Positions 26,293 to 35,401 are shown, counted from the stretch's first letter. The stretch is DNA of 64,000 nucleotides from Candidatus Sumerlaeota bacterium (GCA_016928995.1 JAFGJS010000117.1:1-64000); one strand, 5' to 3'. Numbers and translations: made by a program. Notes: generated by a model from the letters alone, not told the origin.

Positions 26293-28435
26293 AAGCGTCA
26301 TTTGTGGATGAACCGGCGTTTGAATGATCCGCAACGCGGTCTCGGATGGTTCTGCCAATCGTCTCTCTCAGTTCCTCAATGGTGAAGGGTTTGCCAATCA
26401 CGCAATCCACACCGACGGGATGCTCCCCATGCGAGGCCATGATTTGCGCAAAGCCCGTAATCATGATCACAGGAACAGAACGGCCGGAATCCTTGATATA
26501 TTGAGCCAATTCATCGCCGCTGCCCTTGGGCATGGCCCGGTCGGTGATCACAAGGTCAAACGCGTCCTGGTTGAATTTTTCAATGCCATCGGCGGTGTCA
26601 ACCGCTGTTGCGGCGCTATGTCCGTCCAGAATCAGGTATTCTGAAAGCAGCTTCCGGATGCTCTCGTCGTCATCCACAACCAGCACCTTTAACACCCGGA
26701 TCGTTTGCGATGAAGTCTCTTGAGCGGATTGCATCCCGATATCATTCTGCGCGAGAGGGATTTGCATGGTTATCGTTGTTCCATTTCCGGGAACGCTATT
26801 AATGTTGAGCGTCCCGTTATGGCGCCTGACGATGCCGTGAACCATGGCCAAACCCATGCCGGTTCCTTCTTCGCCTTTGGTCGAGAAGAACGGCTCGAGA
26901 CATTTGCACGCGACTTCGGAAGACATTCCGGCCCCGGTGTCTTCGACTTGCAGATTAAAATGTTCGTCCTCAACAAACGCGCGAATCGTCACTTGGCCGC
27001 CGCCGGCGATGGCATGAAGCGCGTTGAGCAGGAGATTCATCAGCGCCTCGCTGAATTGAGCTTTGCTCAGAGTGACGCTCAAATCCTGCGGCACATCCTC
27101 GATGATTTTGACCGGAATTGACTGGGCTTCCCGTTGCGATTTCCAGAGCGGCTTGGTCGCCTCGACGACTTCAGAGACCAATTTCGCGATGTTGACGCTT
27201 TCCATTTTTGGCCGGGAGTCAGCGCGCTGGAATTCCTGCAACCGCTTGATGATCTCGCGCGACGTATTTGCGGCAGTGCGGATGGCGTCAATCATGGGCA
27301 GCGTTTTTTGAAGATCATTCATGAGCTCCGGATTATGCAGAAGCAGATCGGAATACCCCAGAATGGGAAAAAGCATGTTGTTAAAATCGTGCGAGATGCC
27401 GCTGGTCAATTGGCCCAGGGCGCCGAGGCGTTCCTGACGGACGAGCAGTTCCTCGCTCCTTTTCAATTTCAGGTGCGCCTTCATTGTCTCGCTGACCTGC
27501 TTTTCCAATTGCGCGTTGGCGAGACTCAAATGAGCGGTTTTTTTATTCACCTCATATTTCAGAAGGATGCTCATGGCGAAAAGCAGGAATAATCCCGTGA
27601 TAGCGGCGCTAAATGCCCAGCCAATCCAACTGGGCAGACTGAGTTGAGTGGTTTCTCCCAGCCATCGGCGCAAAGCCTGATGATAAGCCGAGCCTTTCTC
27701 AGCCTTCATGTCCGCGAGCTGGCTGTCGATGGCCGTGATGAGATCCCGATTGACTCCTTTTTTCACGGCGAAGCGCAATGACGCGGGCGAAAACACCACG
27801 GGACTGCGCGTCACATCGAATTCGGTTTCGTGGGTGTAACCGTAAACACGATTGACGATGCCGGCGTCGGCTTTTTTCTCCTGAAGCGTGCGGAACACGG
27901 ATTCGTAATCTTCGACAAGCGTCAAATCATAACTGAATCCGAATCCATCGGCGAGATTCTTCAGCCGCTCAAGGTGTATTCCCTTGCGCATGGTGACGAC
28001 GCGCAGATCCTTGAGATCAGTGATCAGCTTGATGTTGAGCCCTTTTCGCGTATAGACCTGAGCCCAGTTGCAGATCACGTCGTCTTCGCAGAAGGTGTAA
28101 ATTTCAGCTCGCTCGGGGGAGTAAGCGACATCCATCATCAGGTCGATCTCGCCAGCCTCCAGGCGTTCAAGGCACTCCGCCCAGGAACCGTGAACATAAT
28201 GAAGCGTCCAAGCTTCGCGCCGGGCGATCTCCTCAATAAGATCCACGAAAATACCGGCGGGCGTTCCGTCGGCTTCCGTGAAAATTTTGGGCTGATTTTC
28301 GTAGACGCCAACCCTGACATCCCTGGCGTCGGCTAAAAGCATCCGGCTCGACCAGTGCGATAGGCAGAGGAGGAAGAGGAATACGACGCATCGGATCAGC
28401 GATGCGTTTTTTTTGAATCGTGGAACGGCTGTCAT
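26291..28435 (-). CDS. Hybrid sensor histidine kinase with periplasmic solute-binding domain and receiver
   Basis: A 714-residue protein starting at the ATG at 28435 with AAAGGA six bases upstream. In order: signal/anchor segment, a family 3 solute-binding domain (VGVYENQPKIFTEADGTPAGIFVDLIEE ... in short conserved blocks, about 40-265), one transmembrane helix (about 270-290), a short coiled coil, a HisKA domain with the phospho-acceptor His349 (GISHDFNN), a HATPase domain (NLLLNALHA, DTGAGM, GTGMGLAMVHG) and a receiver with Asp632 (LVITDRAMPKG). It would sense an amino-acid-like ligand in the periplasm. No separate response regulator or output gene is adjacent, so the downstream target is unknown. 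Confidence 0.92.
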   Translation of the reverse strand: MTAVPRFKKNASLIRCVVFLFLLCLSHWSSRMLLADARDVRVGVYENQPKIFTEADGTPAGIFVDLIEEIARREAWTLHYVHGSWAECLERLEAGEIDLMMDVAYSPERAEIYTFCEDDVICNWAQVYTRKGLNIKLITDLKDLRVVTMRKGIHLERLKNLADGFGFSYDLTLVEDYESVFRTLQEKKADAGIVNRVYGYTHETEFDVTRSPVVFSPASLRFAVKKGVNRDLITAIDSQLADMKAEKGSAYHQALRRWLGETTQLSLPSWIGWAFSAAITGLFLLFAMSILLKYEVNKKTAHLSLANAQLEKQVSETMKAHLKLKRSEELLVRQERLGALGQLTSGISHDFNNMLFPILGYSDLLLHNPELMNDLQKTLPMIDAIRTAANTSREIIKRLQEFQRADSRPKMESVNIAKLVSEVVEATKPLWKSQREAQSIPVKIIEDVPQDLSVTLSKAQFSEALMNLLLNALHAIAGGGQVTIRAFVEDEHFNLQVEDTGAGMSSEVACKCLEPFFSTKGEEGTGMGLAMVHGIVRRHNGTLNINSVPGNGTTITMQIPLAQNDIGMQSAQETSSQTIRVLKVLVVDDDESIRKLLSEYLILDGHSAATAVDTADGIEKFNQDAFDLVITDRAMPKGSGDELAQYIKDSGRSVPVIMITGFAQIMASHGEHPVGVDCVIGKPFTIEELRETIGRTIRDRVADHSNAGSSTNDA

Positions 28436-28790
28436 AAGGATTCCTTTGATGGTAATCGTTATAACATTGCTCCAAAAACAACCCTTATGCGCCCTAACGC
28501 TGTGTGACAAGTTGAGAATGTCAAGCCGCTCAGCGAGTCCACTGGAAACATATCAGTATAACCGCGACGGCGAATTCTGTTCAACTGGAAATAATTCGAG
28601 AAACATCCTGACGATTCGTGCGACCGCGCAAAACCAATAACTTCAGATTAAAACAAAAATTGTACCCCATGTCAAGAACATGACTGCTTCGTCCTTAATT
28701 AGTCTTAGCGACGATTATCTTATTTTCGGCAAAAACGACTGTTTTCTTGAGGTTTAATCGATAATGTCCATACCGGATGTCGCTCGAAAG
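28436..28790. other. 355 bp gap
   Basis: It lies between the start of the kinase gene and the 3' end of a small membrane-protein gene. The first ~20 bases carry the kinase ribosome site. The rest is AT-rich, with a short ATGTCAAGAACATGAC dyad near 28668. No gene, terminator or member of the repeat families was identified. Confidence 0.4.
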
Positions 28791-29213
28791 TCAATTCGCG
28801 GGAATCAAACGGTGAAGCTCTCGCAGCCAGGCGAGTTGCTGCATGTAAAAACAAAGCCCCAAACCGATCAAAACCGTGTCGCAAAGCAGCAATACAGACG
28901 ACGTGAGCTTCGCCCGGCCGCGCCGATGCTGAAGAAAATAAACCACCGCGCAAAAAATCGGCATCACGGCGACAGGGACAATCAGAATGATATAATGTCG
29001 CAGGATGTCAGAAACAGCCACCTGCCATCCGGCTCCCTGCGGCAACTCAGCCCCGATGCCTGAAAAAATCTCATCGATCATCGGCACGACATACAGAAAA
29101 TGCCGCCACAGCACCCACACCGCAAAGCCATTAAGCAGAAAATGGAGGAAAGCGAAGATCAGTTCGCCGGGGCGTGGAACCGCGTGTAGATTGTCGCCGG
29201 CTGTCTCCGTCAT
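28791..29213 (-). CDS. Small hypothetical membrane protein
   Basis: A 140-residue protein with three or four predicted membrane helices (LIFAFLHFLLNGFAVWVLW, IILIVPVAVMPIFCAVVYFL, VLLLCDTVLIGLGLCFYM) and short charged loops. I chose the ATG at 29213, with GGGAG about 13 bases upstream; a GTG at 29249 overlapping the panD stop is an alternative. It follows panD by 32 bases on the same strand and is probably co-transcribed with it. No family is recognised. Confidence 0.55.
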   Translation of the reverse strand: MTETAGDNLHAVPRPGELIFAFLHFLLNGFAVWVLWRHFLYVVPMIDEIFSGIGAELPQGAGWQVAVSDILRHYIILIVPVAVMPIFCAVVYFLQHRRGRAKLTSSVLLLCDTVLIGLGLCFYMQQLAWLRELHRLIPAN

Positions 29214-29245
29214 GAGCGAATAAGTTCTCCCAGCGGCCGTCGCGT

Positions 29246-29629
29246 TCACGCCGGCGCGTGGATTTCCCCGGTCTTGATCTCGCGGATCTTATTATGCGCG
29301 TCCAGAAAAACCAGCGCAGGATGATGATCCTTCACCTCATCCTCCGTCAGCATCGTCCACGAAAAAACGATGATATGATTGTCCTTCTGGATCAGATGCG
29401 CCGCGGCCCCGTTCATCGAAATCTCGCCGCATCCCGGCTCCAGCCGCAGCACATACGTCGAAAGACGGTTGCCCGAGGTCAAATCCGCGACCATCACGCG
29501 CTCATACTCGCGCAATTTCGCCGCGCGCATCAGATCCTCGGGGATCCCGATGCTCCCCTGATAATCCAAATGCGCCTGCGTCACGGTGGCGCCGTGAAGT
29601 TTCGATTTTAGAAATTCATATAAAGCCAT
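29246..29629 (-). CDS. panD: Aspartate 1-decarboxylase precursor
   Basis: A 127-residue pyruvoyl-dependent enzyme that makes beta-alanine for pantothenate and coenzyme A. The self-cleavage site Gly25-Ser26 is present in HLDYQGSIGI, and Lys10, His12 and Tyr23 match the active-site residues of the Escherichia coli enzyme with an offset of one. The conserved NGAAAHL loop is near residue 74. ATG at 29629 gives the usual family length; the frame extends eight residues further upstream. No other pantothenate gene is adjacent. It lies between an Nfu_N-like gene and a small membrane protein on the same strand. Confidence 0.9.
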   Translation of the reverse strand: MALYEFLKSKLHGATVTQAHLDYQGSIGIPEDLMRAAKLREYERVMVADLTSGNRLSTYVLRLEPGCGEISMNGAAAHLIQKDNHIIVFSWTMLTEDEVKDHHPALVFLDAHNKIREIKTGEIHAPA

Positions 29630-29679
29630 CTTCGTTCTATGCCTGCCAAACACGGGAAAACCCGCCGAAATCTAAAAAA

Positions 29680-29985
29680 TTACCGGTGTTGCTGCGCCTT
29701 GCACTGGTCTTCTTTTTCGAAATGATGATTGATGACTCGTTTCAGCGCCGGCACGATGATCCGCCAATCCCCAATGTGCTCTTTGCGCACACGGATGAAT
29801 GTGCGCATCAGATAGACTTCCTTCACATCGGGAATCGACAAGCAGCGTTGCGCCAACAAGTTGTCCTTAGCTTCGCGAAAACTCCGATAAACTTTGCCTT
29901 CGTTGTCCCGGGTGACCGGGCGGTCCAACGTCACCATTACAATTTCAAGTTCCTTGGTGCCGTCAATCGAAAGCACGGCCGGCAT
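29680..29985 (-). CDS. Nfu/NifU N-terminal-like domain protein
   Basis: A 101-residue protein. AGGAGG seven bases before the ATG at 29985 fixes the start. The central pattern, YRSFREAKDNLLAQRCLSI then VKEVYLMRTFIRVRK and DWRIIVPALKRVINHHF, follows the Nfu N-terminal fold (a small residue-rich turn, a 'gVk.Vf...FitV.K' strand pair and a final helix). The C-terminal CxxC Fe-S scaffold domain of true NfuA/NifU proteins is absent. A role in Fe-S transfer is therefore possible but not shown. It lies 50 bases upstream of panD on the same strand. The similarity is recognised by pattern only. Confidence 0.55.
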   Translation of the reverse strand: MPAVLSIDGTKELEIVMVTLDRPVTRDNEGKVYRSFREAKDNLLAQRCLSIPDVKEVYLMRTFIRVRKEHIGDWRIIVPALKRVINHHFEKEDQCKAQQHR

Positions 29986-30219
29986 AGCGCGTCCTCCTGG
30001 ATCGTCACCCTTGCGGCTCTCATACGGCTCACCACGCGGCAAACAAGATTTTTTCCGAAAACCCAATACAATATCGCCGGAATCTAGGCCAACGCGGCCC
30101 CGTTGACAACATTTTTCCGCAATCTACCGAGGTTTTTCGCTTTTTTTACGTTGAAGTTGAGTCGCCAGAAACGCTTAATATTATATCTCACCACCAACAC
30201 ACAATCAAGCGGAGAAGAC

Positions 30220-31185
30220 ATGAAAACCAAAGCCTTTTTGGGAGCCTTGCCCGGAGCGATCATTGGCGGATTGATCTGGGAACTCACACTGTTAAAAACC
30301 CAATTCTATCTTTTCTTCATGCCGGTCCTGCTGGGCGTCCTCATCGCTTTGGGCGTGGTCCTGATCTTAAGGCAAAGAACAATCAACATCGGTCTGACGT
30401 GCATGGCATTGACCGTCGGCGCTTTTATTCTCGGCAAAATCGCCACCGGCCCCACCTTTTACCACATGCGCAGCGACATCTTCTGCGATGCATTAAACAC
30501 CCCGGAAGCATACGAAACGATGCAGATGCTCAGCCAGGCCTATGGCAACTCTCCCGGCTCCAAAGCCGCCATCCGCATGATGCTGACCCACCCCCGGCAA
30601 TCCCCGGACGAGGATAGCCTGGGACGCCCTGAGTATCGCGTCTTCGTGGATCAGTATCTTGATGAATACGACTACTTCAACGCGGCAAAGCCCACGTTCG
30701 AGGAATGGCAGGCGCACGTGCTGAGCGGCACGCGGGAACAGCTCAAACAGATCAATCCGCTCCGGAAAATCAACGCCTCATCCAGCAAATCGGAAATCAT
30801 GTTTCTCGTCATCGGCCTGATGGCCGCCTTCATGATCGGCGGAGGCAAAAACGACTATGCGCAGGCAGAGCGCGAGGAGTTCATGACCGGCCTTGGGCAT
30901 ACGGAAAATCTGAACAACCACGAGGATTTATACCCCGGCACATCGAATCTTTCGCCGGGATTGGAGCAATACGCAGGCTCGAACGCCCTCCCTGCGCCCC
31001 GTCCGGAAAATGCCTATGCCCTCGAGCTGAATGACGAAACCGGAGCGGACCAGGATCCCACCACGGCGGCTGATGAATCCGACCGATCCAGCTCTCAAGA
31101 GGAACTGGAGCCTTGGCAGAGCCAGTTCATCACGCATACTCGCCCGAAAAGACGCTCCCCATCATCGCAAGACACCGGCCAATAA
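30220..31185 (+). CDS. Hypothetical membrane protein with acidic C-terminus
   Basis: A 321-residue protein. GGAG seven bases before the ATG at 30220 sets the start. Three hydrophobic segments lie in the first 100 residues (FLGALPGAIIGGLIWELTLL, FFMPVLLGVLIALGVVLIL, CMALTVGAFILGKIA), followed by a soluble helical section (residues ~100-200, DQYLDEYDYFNAA) and one more hydrophobic segment (IMFLVIGLMAAFMIGGG). The last ~100 residues are acidic, Ser/Pro-rich and probably disordered. The first segment is glycine-rich. No family is recognised. It is transcribed divergently from the panD cluster. Confidence 0.6.
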   Translation: MKTKAFLGALPGAIIGGLIWELTLLKTQFYLFFMPVLLGVLIALGVVLILRQRTINIGLTCMALTVGAFILGKIATGPTFYHMRSDIFCDALNTPEAYETMQMLSQAYGNSPGSKAAIRMMLTHPRQSPDEDSLGRPEYRVFVDQYLDEYDYFNAAKPTFEEWQAHVLSGTREQLKQINPLRKINASSSKSEIMFLVIGLMAAFMIGGGKNDYAQAEREEFMTGLGHTENLNNHEDLYPGTSNLSPGLEQYAGSNALPAPRPENAYALELNDETGADQDPTTAADESDRSSSQEELEPWQSQFITHTRPKRRSPSSQDTGQ

Positions 31186-31210
31186 TTCGATGCTCCAGAC
31201 AGTCGCCGCG

Positions 31211-32005
31211 TCATTCCTGATCGGCCAGGAGAAACAGCACGACCCGCTTCCATCCTGGCTCGAACACAGGATCTGCCCGTAAGCGGATCCGCCCTTCATA
31301 CAGCCAGGCCGGAATCCGCACATCCCGCTCCGCGCGGACCGGCTCGCCCGAAGCAAAGCAGGCCTGGATCAACTCGCGCTCCTCCGGCAGCAACGGCTCG
31401 CGCATCGGCCACATATCGCCGCGGATCCGCCGGTAAATTTTCCGCTCGCTCCCCTCCGGCTCATCGATGATCGTCAGCACCGCATGCGGCCCTGATTGCG
31501 CCAGCAGCGCATACGCCAGCACCTCATGCGAGGCATGCGGATACAGCCCCTTCAACGCCGCCAAATCGCCTTCAAACTCCTGTGCATCCTGCTCGAAAAA
31601 ATCGCGGTTGATCAAAAAATCCTTGGTGTAAAACACCGCGATTTCATGCATCGCCGCGCGCCACTGGTCAGCGTCCTCCGCCTCTTCGCCGCATGTGAAC
31701 GTATCAATCAAATCATCGTTATCCACAAGAAACTGCTCAATGATCTCATGCGCCACATCGAACTGCTGACGCTCCGGACGCTGTGTCTGATCATGATAAA
31801 TGATCCAGCGCCCGCCCTCGCGCTCTTCGCGGACCGACATCGCCATCGGCGCTTGAGCGCAATCGGCATCCTCGCTTTGCCCGGCAAGCGCCGCCCGGCG
31901 TTCGATCCCGATCGCCTCGCAGACCTTGAATGCATCCGGAGAGCGCACCGGCTCGCAATAAGCCGCCTCAATGATCTCGCGGATGAATTGTTGAATCGCT
32001 TCCAT
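31211..32005 (-). CDS. ImmA/IrrE-like protein with an altered metal motif
   Basis: A 264-residue soluble protein. The block WIIYHDQTQRPERQQFDVAHE followed by IIE matches the ImmA/IrrE metallopeptidase core, in which a pair of lysine/arginine-flanked residues leads into HExxH. Here the motif is His86-Glu87-Ile-Ile-Glu90: the second histidine is glutamate. Downstream, FLINRDFFEQD and LKGLYPHASHEVLAYALLA fit the family's later helices. The C-terminal half (WPMREPLLPEE onward) may be a ligand- or partner-binding domain. Unlike classical members, it has no XRE helix-turn-helix attached and none next door. Proteolytic activity is doubtful. Confidence 0.55.
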   Translation of the reverse strand: MEAIQQFIREIIEAAYCEPVRSPDAFKVCEAIGIERRAALAGQSEDADCAQAPMAMSVREEREGGRWIIYHDQTQRPERQQFDVAHEIIEQFLVDNDDLIDTFTCGEEAEDADQWRAAMHEIAVFYTKDFLINRDFFEQDAQEFEGDLAALKGLYPHASHEVLAYALLAQSGPHAVLTIIDEPEGSERKIYRRIRGDMWPMREPLLPEERELIQACFASGEPVRAERDVRIPAWLYEGRIRLRADPVFEPGWKRVVLFLLADQE

Positions 32006-32088
32006 GCCCGGCTCTCAAGATAAAAAGTAAGGCGCCGGCTTGCGCTGCTGCGCGAACCGGCGCGAATTTCGATAAGCTGCTATCTCGC

Positions 32089-33129
32089 TCAACTAAAAAA
32101 AGTTTTGATTTCCTCATAAAACTCGCAGTCCACAAGCTTGCGCGTCTTGGCCGCCTCCATGATGTCCACGCTTTCCACCCGCGCGCCCCGCAACGCCGTC
32201 ATCAAGCCGAATTTCCCCTCCTCGGCCAGATCCGCGGCCATCGCGCCCAGCCGCATCCCCAGCACGCGGTCGAAAGCGGTCGGGATGCCCCCGCGCTGAA
32301 CATGGCCCAGAATCACGCTCTGCGTCTCCACCTTCAGCTTGCGCTTGATCTGCTGCGCCAGCCAGGCCGCCACGCCATGGCCCATGTCCACTTCGCCATG
32401 TTTCTCCGCCAATTTCGCCAAGCTCTGCTGCTGAGACACGCTGTTCGGCTGCGCGCCTTCCGCCACAACGATGATCGAATACGGCTTGCCCTGAGTGCGC
32501 CGGTACTGAATCAGCTCGCAGATCTCCTTCAGATCAAAAGGAAACTCCGGTATCGCCACATACGACGCCCCGGCGCCCAGGCCCGAATACAACGCAGTCC
32601 AGCCCGAATGCAGCCCGATCACTTCCACCACCACGATCCGCTCGCGCGATTGCGCCGACGTCTGCAAGCGTTCGATCGCCTCGCAAGCCACATTGCTCGC
32701 TGTCGCAAAACCGAACGTATAATCCGTCATCGCCACATTATTATCCAACGTCTTGGGCACTGCAATCACGTTCACGCCCTTGGCTGAAAGCTTGGCCGCC
32801 GCGCGCAGGGACATCTCGCCACCGACGACAATCAAACAGTCCAGCCCGAGCCGCTTATAATTTTTGATCACCTGCTTCTCGCCGTTTTTCTCCTGGTATG
32901 GATCGAGCATCGACGAACCCAGGATCGTGCCGCCAGAAACATGAATATCCTCGACATCCTCGGCGCTGAGTTCCATGGTGCGCCCGCCGTCCATCAACCC
33001 CCGGTAGCCGCGGCGAAGACCAAGCACCTCATGACCCAAAATGCACGCGCGCACGACGATGCCGCGAATCACCGCATTCAAACCCGGGCAATCCCCCCCG
33101 CCGGTTAAAACGCCGATTTTTGCCATCAT
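32089..33129 (-). CDS. pfkA: Divergent 6-phosphofructokinase
   Basis: A 346-residue member of the PfkA family, recognisable from GVLTGGGDCPGLNAVIRG, SGGTILGSS, a TDYTFGF helix and GHVQRGG. The family reaction is phosphorylation of fructose 6-phosphate. Several signature positions differ. GGDG/GGED reads Gly-Gly-Glu105-Met106, where Gly (ATP) or Asp (PPi) is usual at the last position. PKTIDND reads PKTLDNN (Lys126 present, the catalytic Asp129 kept, the second Asp changed to Asn131). The MGR motif reads Ile-Gly-Leu173. The phosphoryl donor is therefore unclear. The next upstream gene on the same strand is tpiA, so it sits in a glycolytic context. ATG at 33129 or 33126 are both possible. Confidence 0.8.
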   Translation of the reverse strand: MMAKIGVLTGGGDCPGLNAVIRGIVVRACILGHEVLGLRRGYRGLMDGGRTMELSAEDVEDIHVSGGTILGSSMLDPYQEKNGEKQVIKNYKRLGLDCLIVVGGEMSLRAAAKLSAKGVNVIAVPKTLDNNVAMTDYTFGFATASNVACEAIERLQTSAQSRERIVVVEVIGLHSGWTALYSGLGAGASYVAIPEFPFDLKEICELIQYRRTQGKPYSIIVVAEGAQPNSVSQQQSLAKLAEKHGEVDMGHGVAAWLAQQIKRKLKVETQSVILGHVQRGGIPTAFDRVLGMRLGAMAADLAEEGKFGLMTALRGARVESVDIMEAAKTRKLVDCEFYEEIKTFFS

Positions 33130-33235
33130 TCCCACCCCATAGATGAATCAATTTTATCTTGCTCTTGCTCTTGCTTCTGAATCTCAATCCCGCTCTTCAA
33201 CAAACCACCCCTGAAAACAAAAGCAAGTAAAACAA

Positions 33236-33988
33236 TTAGCAGCAGGCCACGATTCCCGCGAAGGAATCCGCCTTGAGCGCCGCGCCGCCGATCAAACCGC
33301 CGTCGATGTCCGCCTTGGCCATCAAGCCCTCCGCGTTGTCCGGCTTCATGCTGCCGCCGTACTGCAAACGCACCGCGTCCGCCAGCTCCTGATCGAACAG
33401 CTTCGCCAGCTCCGCACGGATCGCCGCATGCACTTCCTGCGCTTGCTCCGGCGTGGCCACTTCGCCGGTGCCAATCGCCCAAACCGGCTCATACGCGATC
33501 ACGCTCTCGATCATTTTCTCGCGCGGCAGCTCCGCCAGACATCCGCGCACCTGGCCCAGCACCACGTCCAGCGTGCGGCCGGCCTTGCGCTCATCCAGCA
33601 ACTCGCCCACGCAGATGATCGGAATAATGCCGTGTTGATACAGCGCCTTGGCCTTCGCGTTGATCTTCGCGTCCGTCTCGGCGTAATACTGACGGCGCTC
33701 GCTGTGACCGATGATGCAATAATCGACTCCGAGTTCCTTCAGAAACACCGGAGAAATCTCGCCCGTGTAAGCACCGCTGTCATTCTCATTGCAATTCTGG
33801 GCGCCCAATTTCACATTGGTCCCTTTTACTATCATCGACACCGCGCTCAAAGCAGTAAAGGGCGGACACACCGCAACATCCGCATTTTTTGCATCGCCCA
33901 GCGCATCCACGACTCCCTGCGCCAGTTTTTGCGCCTCTTCGAGCGCGCCGTTCATCTTCCAATTTCCCGCAATAATGGGTTTACGCAT
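33236..33988 (-). CDS. tpiA: Triose-phosphate isomerase
   Basis: A 250-residue TIM-barrel enzyme converting dihydroxyacetone phosphate and glyceraldehyde 3-phosphate. All catalytic landmarks are present: GNWKMNG (Lys12-region), IIGHSERR (electrophilic His), AYEPVWAIGTG (catalytic Glu and flexible loop 6) and QYGGSMKPDNA (phosphate loop). CAGGAG precedes the ATG at 33988. Its stop lies about 105 bases before the pfkA start on the same strand. The spacer has a TCTTGCTCTTGCTCTTGC low-complexity run but no hairpin, so co-transcription with pfkA is likely. Confidence 0.95.
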   Translation of the reverse strand: MRKPIIAGNWKMNGALEEAQKLAQGVVDALGDAKNADVAVCPPFTALSAVSMIVKGTNVKLGAQNCNENDSGAYTGEISPVFLKELGVDYCIIGHSERRQYYAETDAKINAKAKALYQHGIIPIICVGELLDERKAGRTLDVVLGQVRGCLAELPREKMIESVIAYEPVWAIGTGEVATPEQAQEVHAAIRAELAKLFDQELADAVRLQYGGSMKPDNAEGLMAKADIDGGLIGGAALKADSFAGIVACC

Positions 33989-34231
33989 GATTTTCAGCTC
34001 CTGGATGGTCAGTTCATGGTTTTAAACCATGAAAGGCGAAATAAAAATGATCAAGCACAAACGTCGGCTCCAAGCCGTAGAATCTTCACCGAAATTTCAT
34101 CTTTTTTTCGCGTTATGGACGCTCAGAAAAAATCAAAAAACTAATGATTGCCAATCAAACTAAAGCCTGCTATTTTATTTAGTTTCGAATGGCGCTCAAA
34201 ACGCCAACACCAACGAAAGGCGCTCGATATC

Positions 34232-35077
34232 ATGTTGCTTGGCGCGCACATCTCCATCGCCGGCGGATTCGACAAAGTCTGCGTGCGCGGCGCGGAGGCC
34301 ACATGCGAGGCCATCCAGGTCTTCGTCAAAAACAACAACCAATGGAACGGCCGCAGCCTCGCCGCCGCCGAATGCGACGCATTCAAACGCGATCTGAAAC
34401 CAAACGGCATCCGCGCCGTCATCGCCCACAACATCTACCTCTCCAACTTCTGCGCCACGAAGCCCGAAAACCTGGAGAAGACCATCGCCTCCACCATCGA
34501 TGAACTGCAACGCTGCCATCAGCTCGGCATTCCCTGGCTGGTGCTCCATCCCGGCTCGCATCTCGGCATGGGCGAAGCATGGGGCCTGGCCAAGGCCGCC
34601 GGAACGCTCAACCTCTGCCTGAAGGAAACCTCCGCCTGCTGCTCCGGCGTGTTGCTCGAAACCACCTCCGGCCAGGGCACGAACCTCGGATACAAATTCG
34701 AGCATCTCGCCGAGATTCTTCGTCGTGTGCGCTCCAAAAAACGCATGGGCGTCTGCCTCGACACCTGCCACATCTTCACGGCGGGCTACGACATCCGCAC
34801 CGCCGCCGGCTGGCGCAAAACCATGCGCCAATTCGACCGGATCATCGGCCTCGATAAACTCAAGGCCGTGCATCTGAACGACTCGAAAAAGGAGCTCGGC
34901 TCGCGCCGCGACCGCCACGAACACATCGGCAAAGGCGCGATCGGCATCGAAGGATTCCGCGCCATCATCAACGACAAACGCCTGAAAAACATCCCCGGCC
35001 TGCTCGAAACACCGGTGGAACAAGACCCGCAGGACAACATCGACAACCTCAACCGTCTGCGCGCCCTGCGGAAATGA
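34232..35077 (+). CDS. nfo: Endonuclease IV (deoxyribonuclease IV)
   Basis: A 281-residue AP endonuclease of base-excision repair that cuts 5' to abasic sites, using three zinc ions. Metal ligands appear in the expected order: GAHISIAGG, LHPGSHLG, LETTSGQG, VCLDTCHIFTAGYD, VHLNDSKKELGSRRDRHEHIGKG (in short blocks) and LETP near the end. GAAAGG precedes the ATG at 34232; the frame is open further upstream, but the added residues are not family-like. It is transcribed divergently from tpiA. The 324 bp after it contain extragenic repeats. Confidence 0.93.
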   Translation: MLLGAHISIAGGFDKVCVRGAEATCEAIQVFVKNNNQWNGRSLAAAECDAFKRDLKPNGIRAVIAHNIYLSNFCATKPENLEKTIASTIDELQRCHQLGIPWLVLHPGSHLGMGEAWGLAKAAGTLNLCLKETSACCSGVLLETTSGQGTNLGYKFEHLAEILRRVRSKKRMGVCLDTCHIFTAGYDIRTAAGWRKTMRQFDRIIGLDKLKAVHLNDSKKELGSRRDRHEHIGKGAIGIEGFRAIINDKRLKNIPGLLETPVEQDPQDNIDNLNRLRALRK

Positions 35078-35159
35078 AAATAAATTTACGCTTGCTCTTA
35101 TCAAGATCCCAACGTTTATGACATAGATCAACAGTAACAGATTTCAACGCAAAGACGCA

Positions 35160-35393
35160 CTGCTTTTTTTTGACAGGATGAACAGGATCAACAAGATGCT
35201 GATGTCGGATGATCCACACAACGGCGCATAAAAATTTCGGTGTCCGTTGTAGCTCGAATACAATTCCTCCATCTAAAACAAAGAAAAATGATGATCAATC
35301 TAATCCAGTTCATCCTGTCGATCCTGTCAAAAAGATACTTATTTCTTTGCGGTTCTTTGCGTCTCTGCGTCTCTGCGTTAAAATAAAAGGAGG
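35160..35393. repeat. Composite extragenic repeat, second locus
   Basis: It holds TTGACAGGATGAACAGGATC (35167-35186) facing the related CATCCTGTCGATCCTGTC unit (35310-35327), so the two form an inverted pair. GCGTCTCTGCGTCTCTGCGTT (about 35358-35378) and AAAATAAAAGGAGG follow. The latter supplies the ribosome site of the next gene. The arrangement matches 270-410. It fills most of the nfo-to-dehydrogenase gap, and no gene was seen there. Confidence 0.6.
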
Positions 35394-35401
35394 GCGCCAT
35401 C

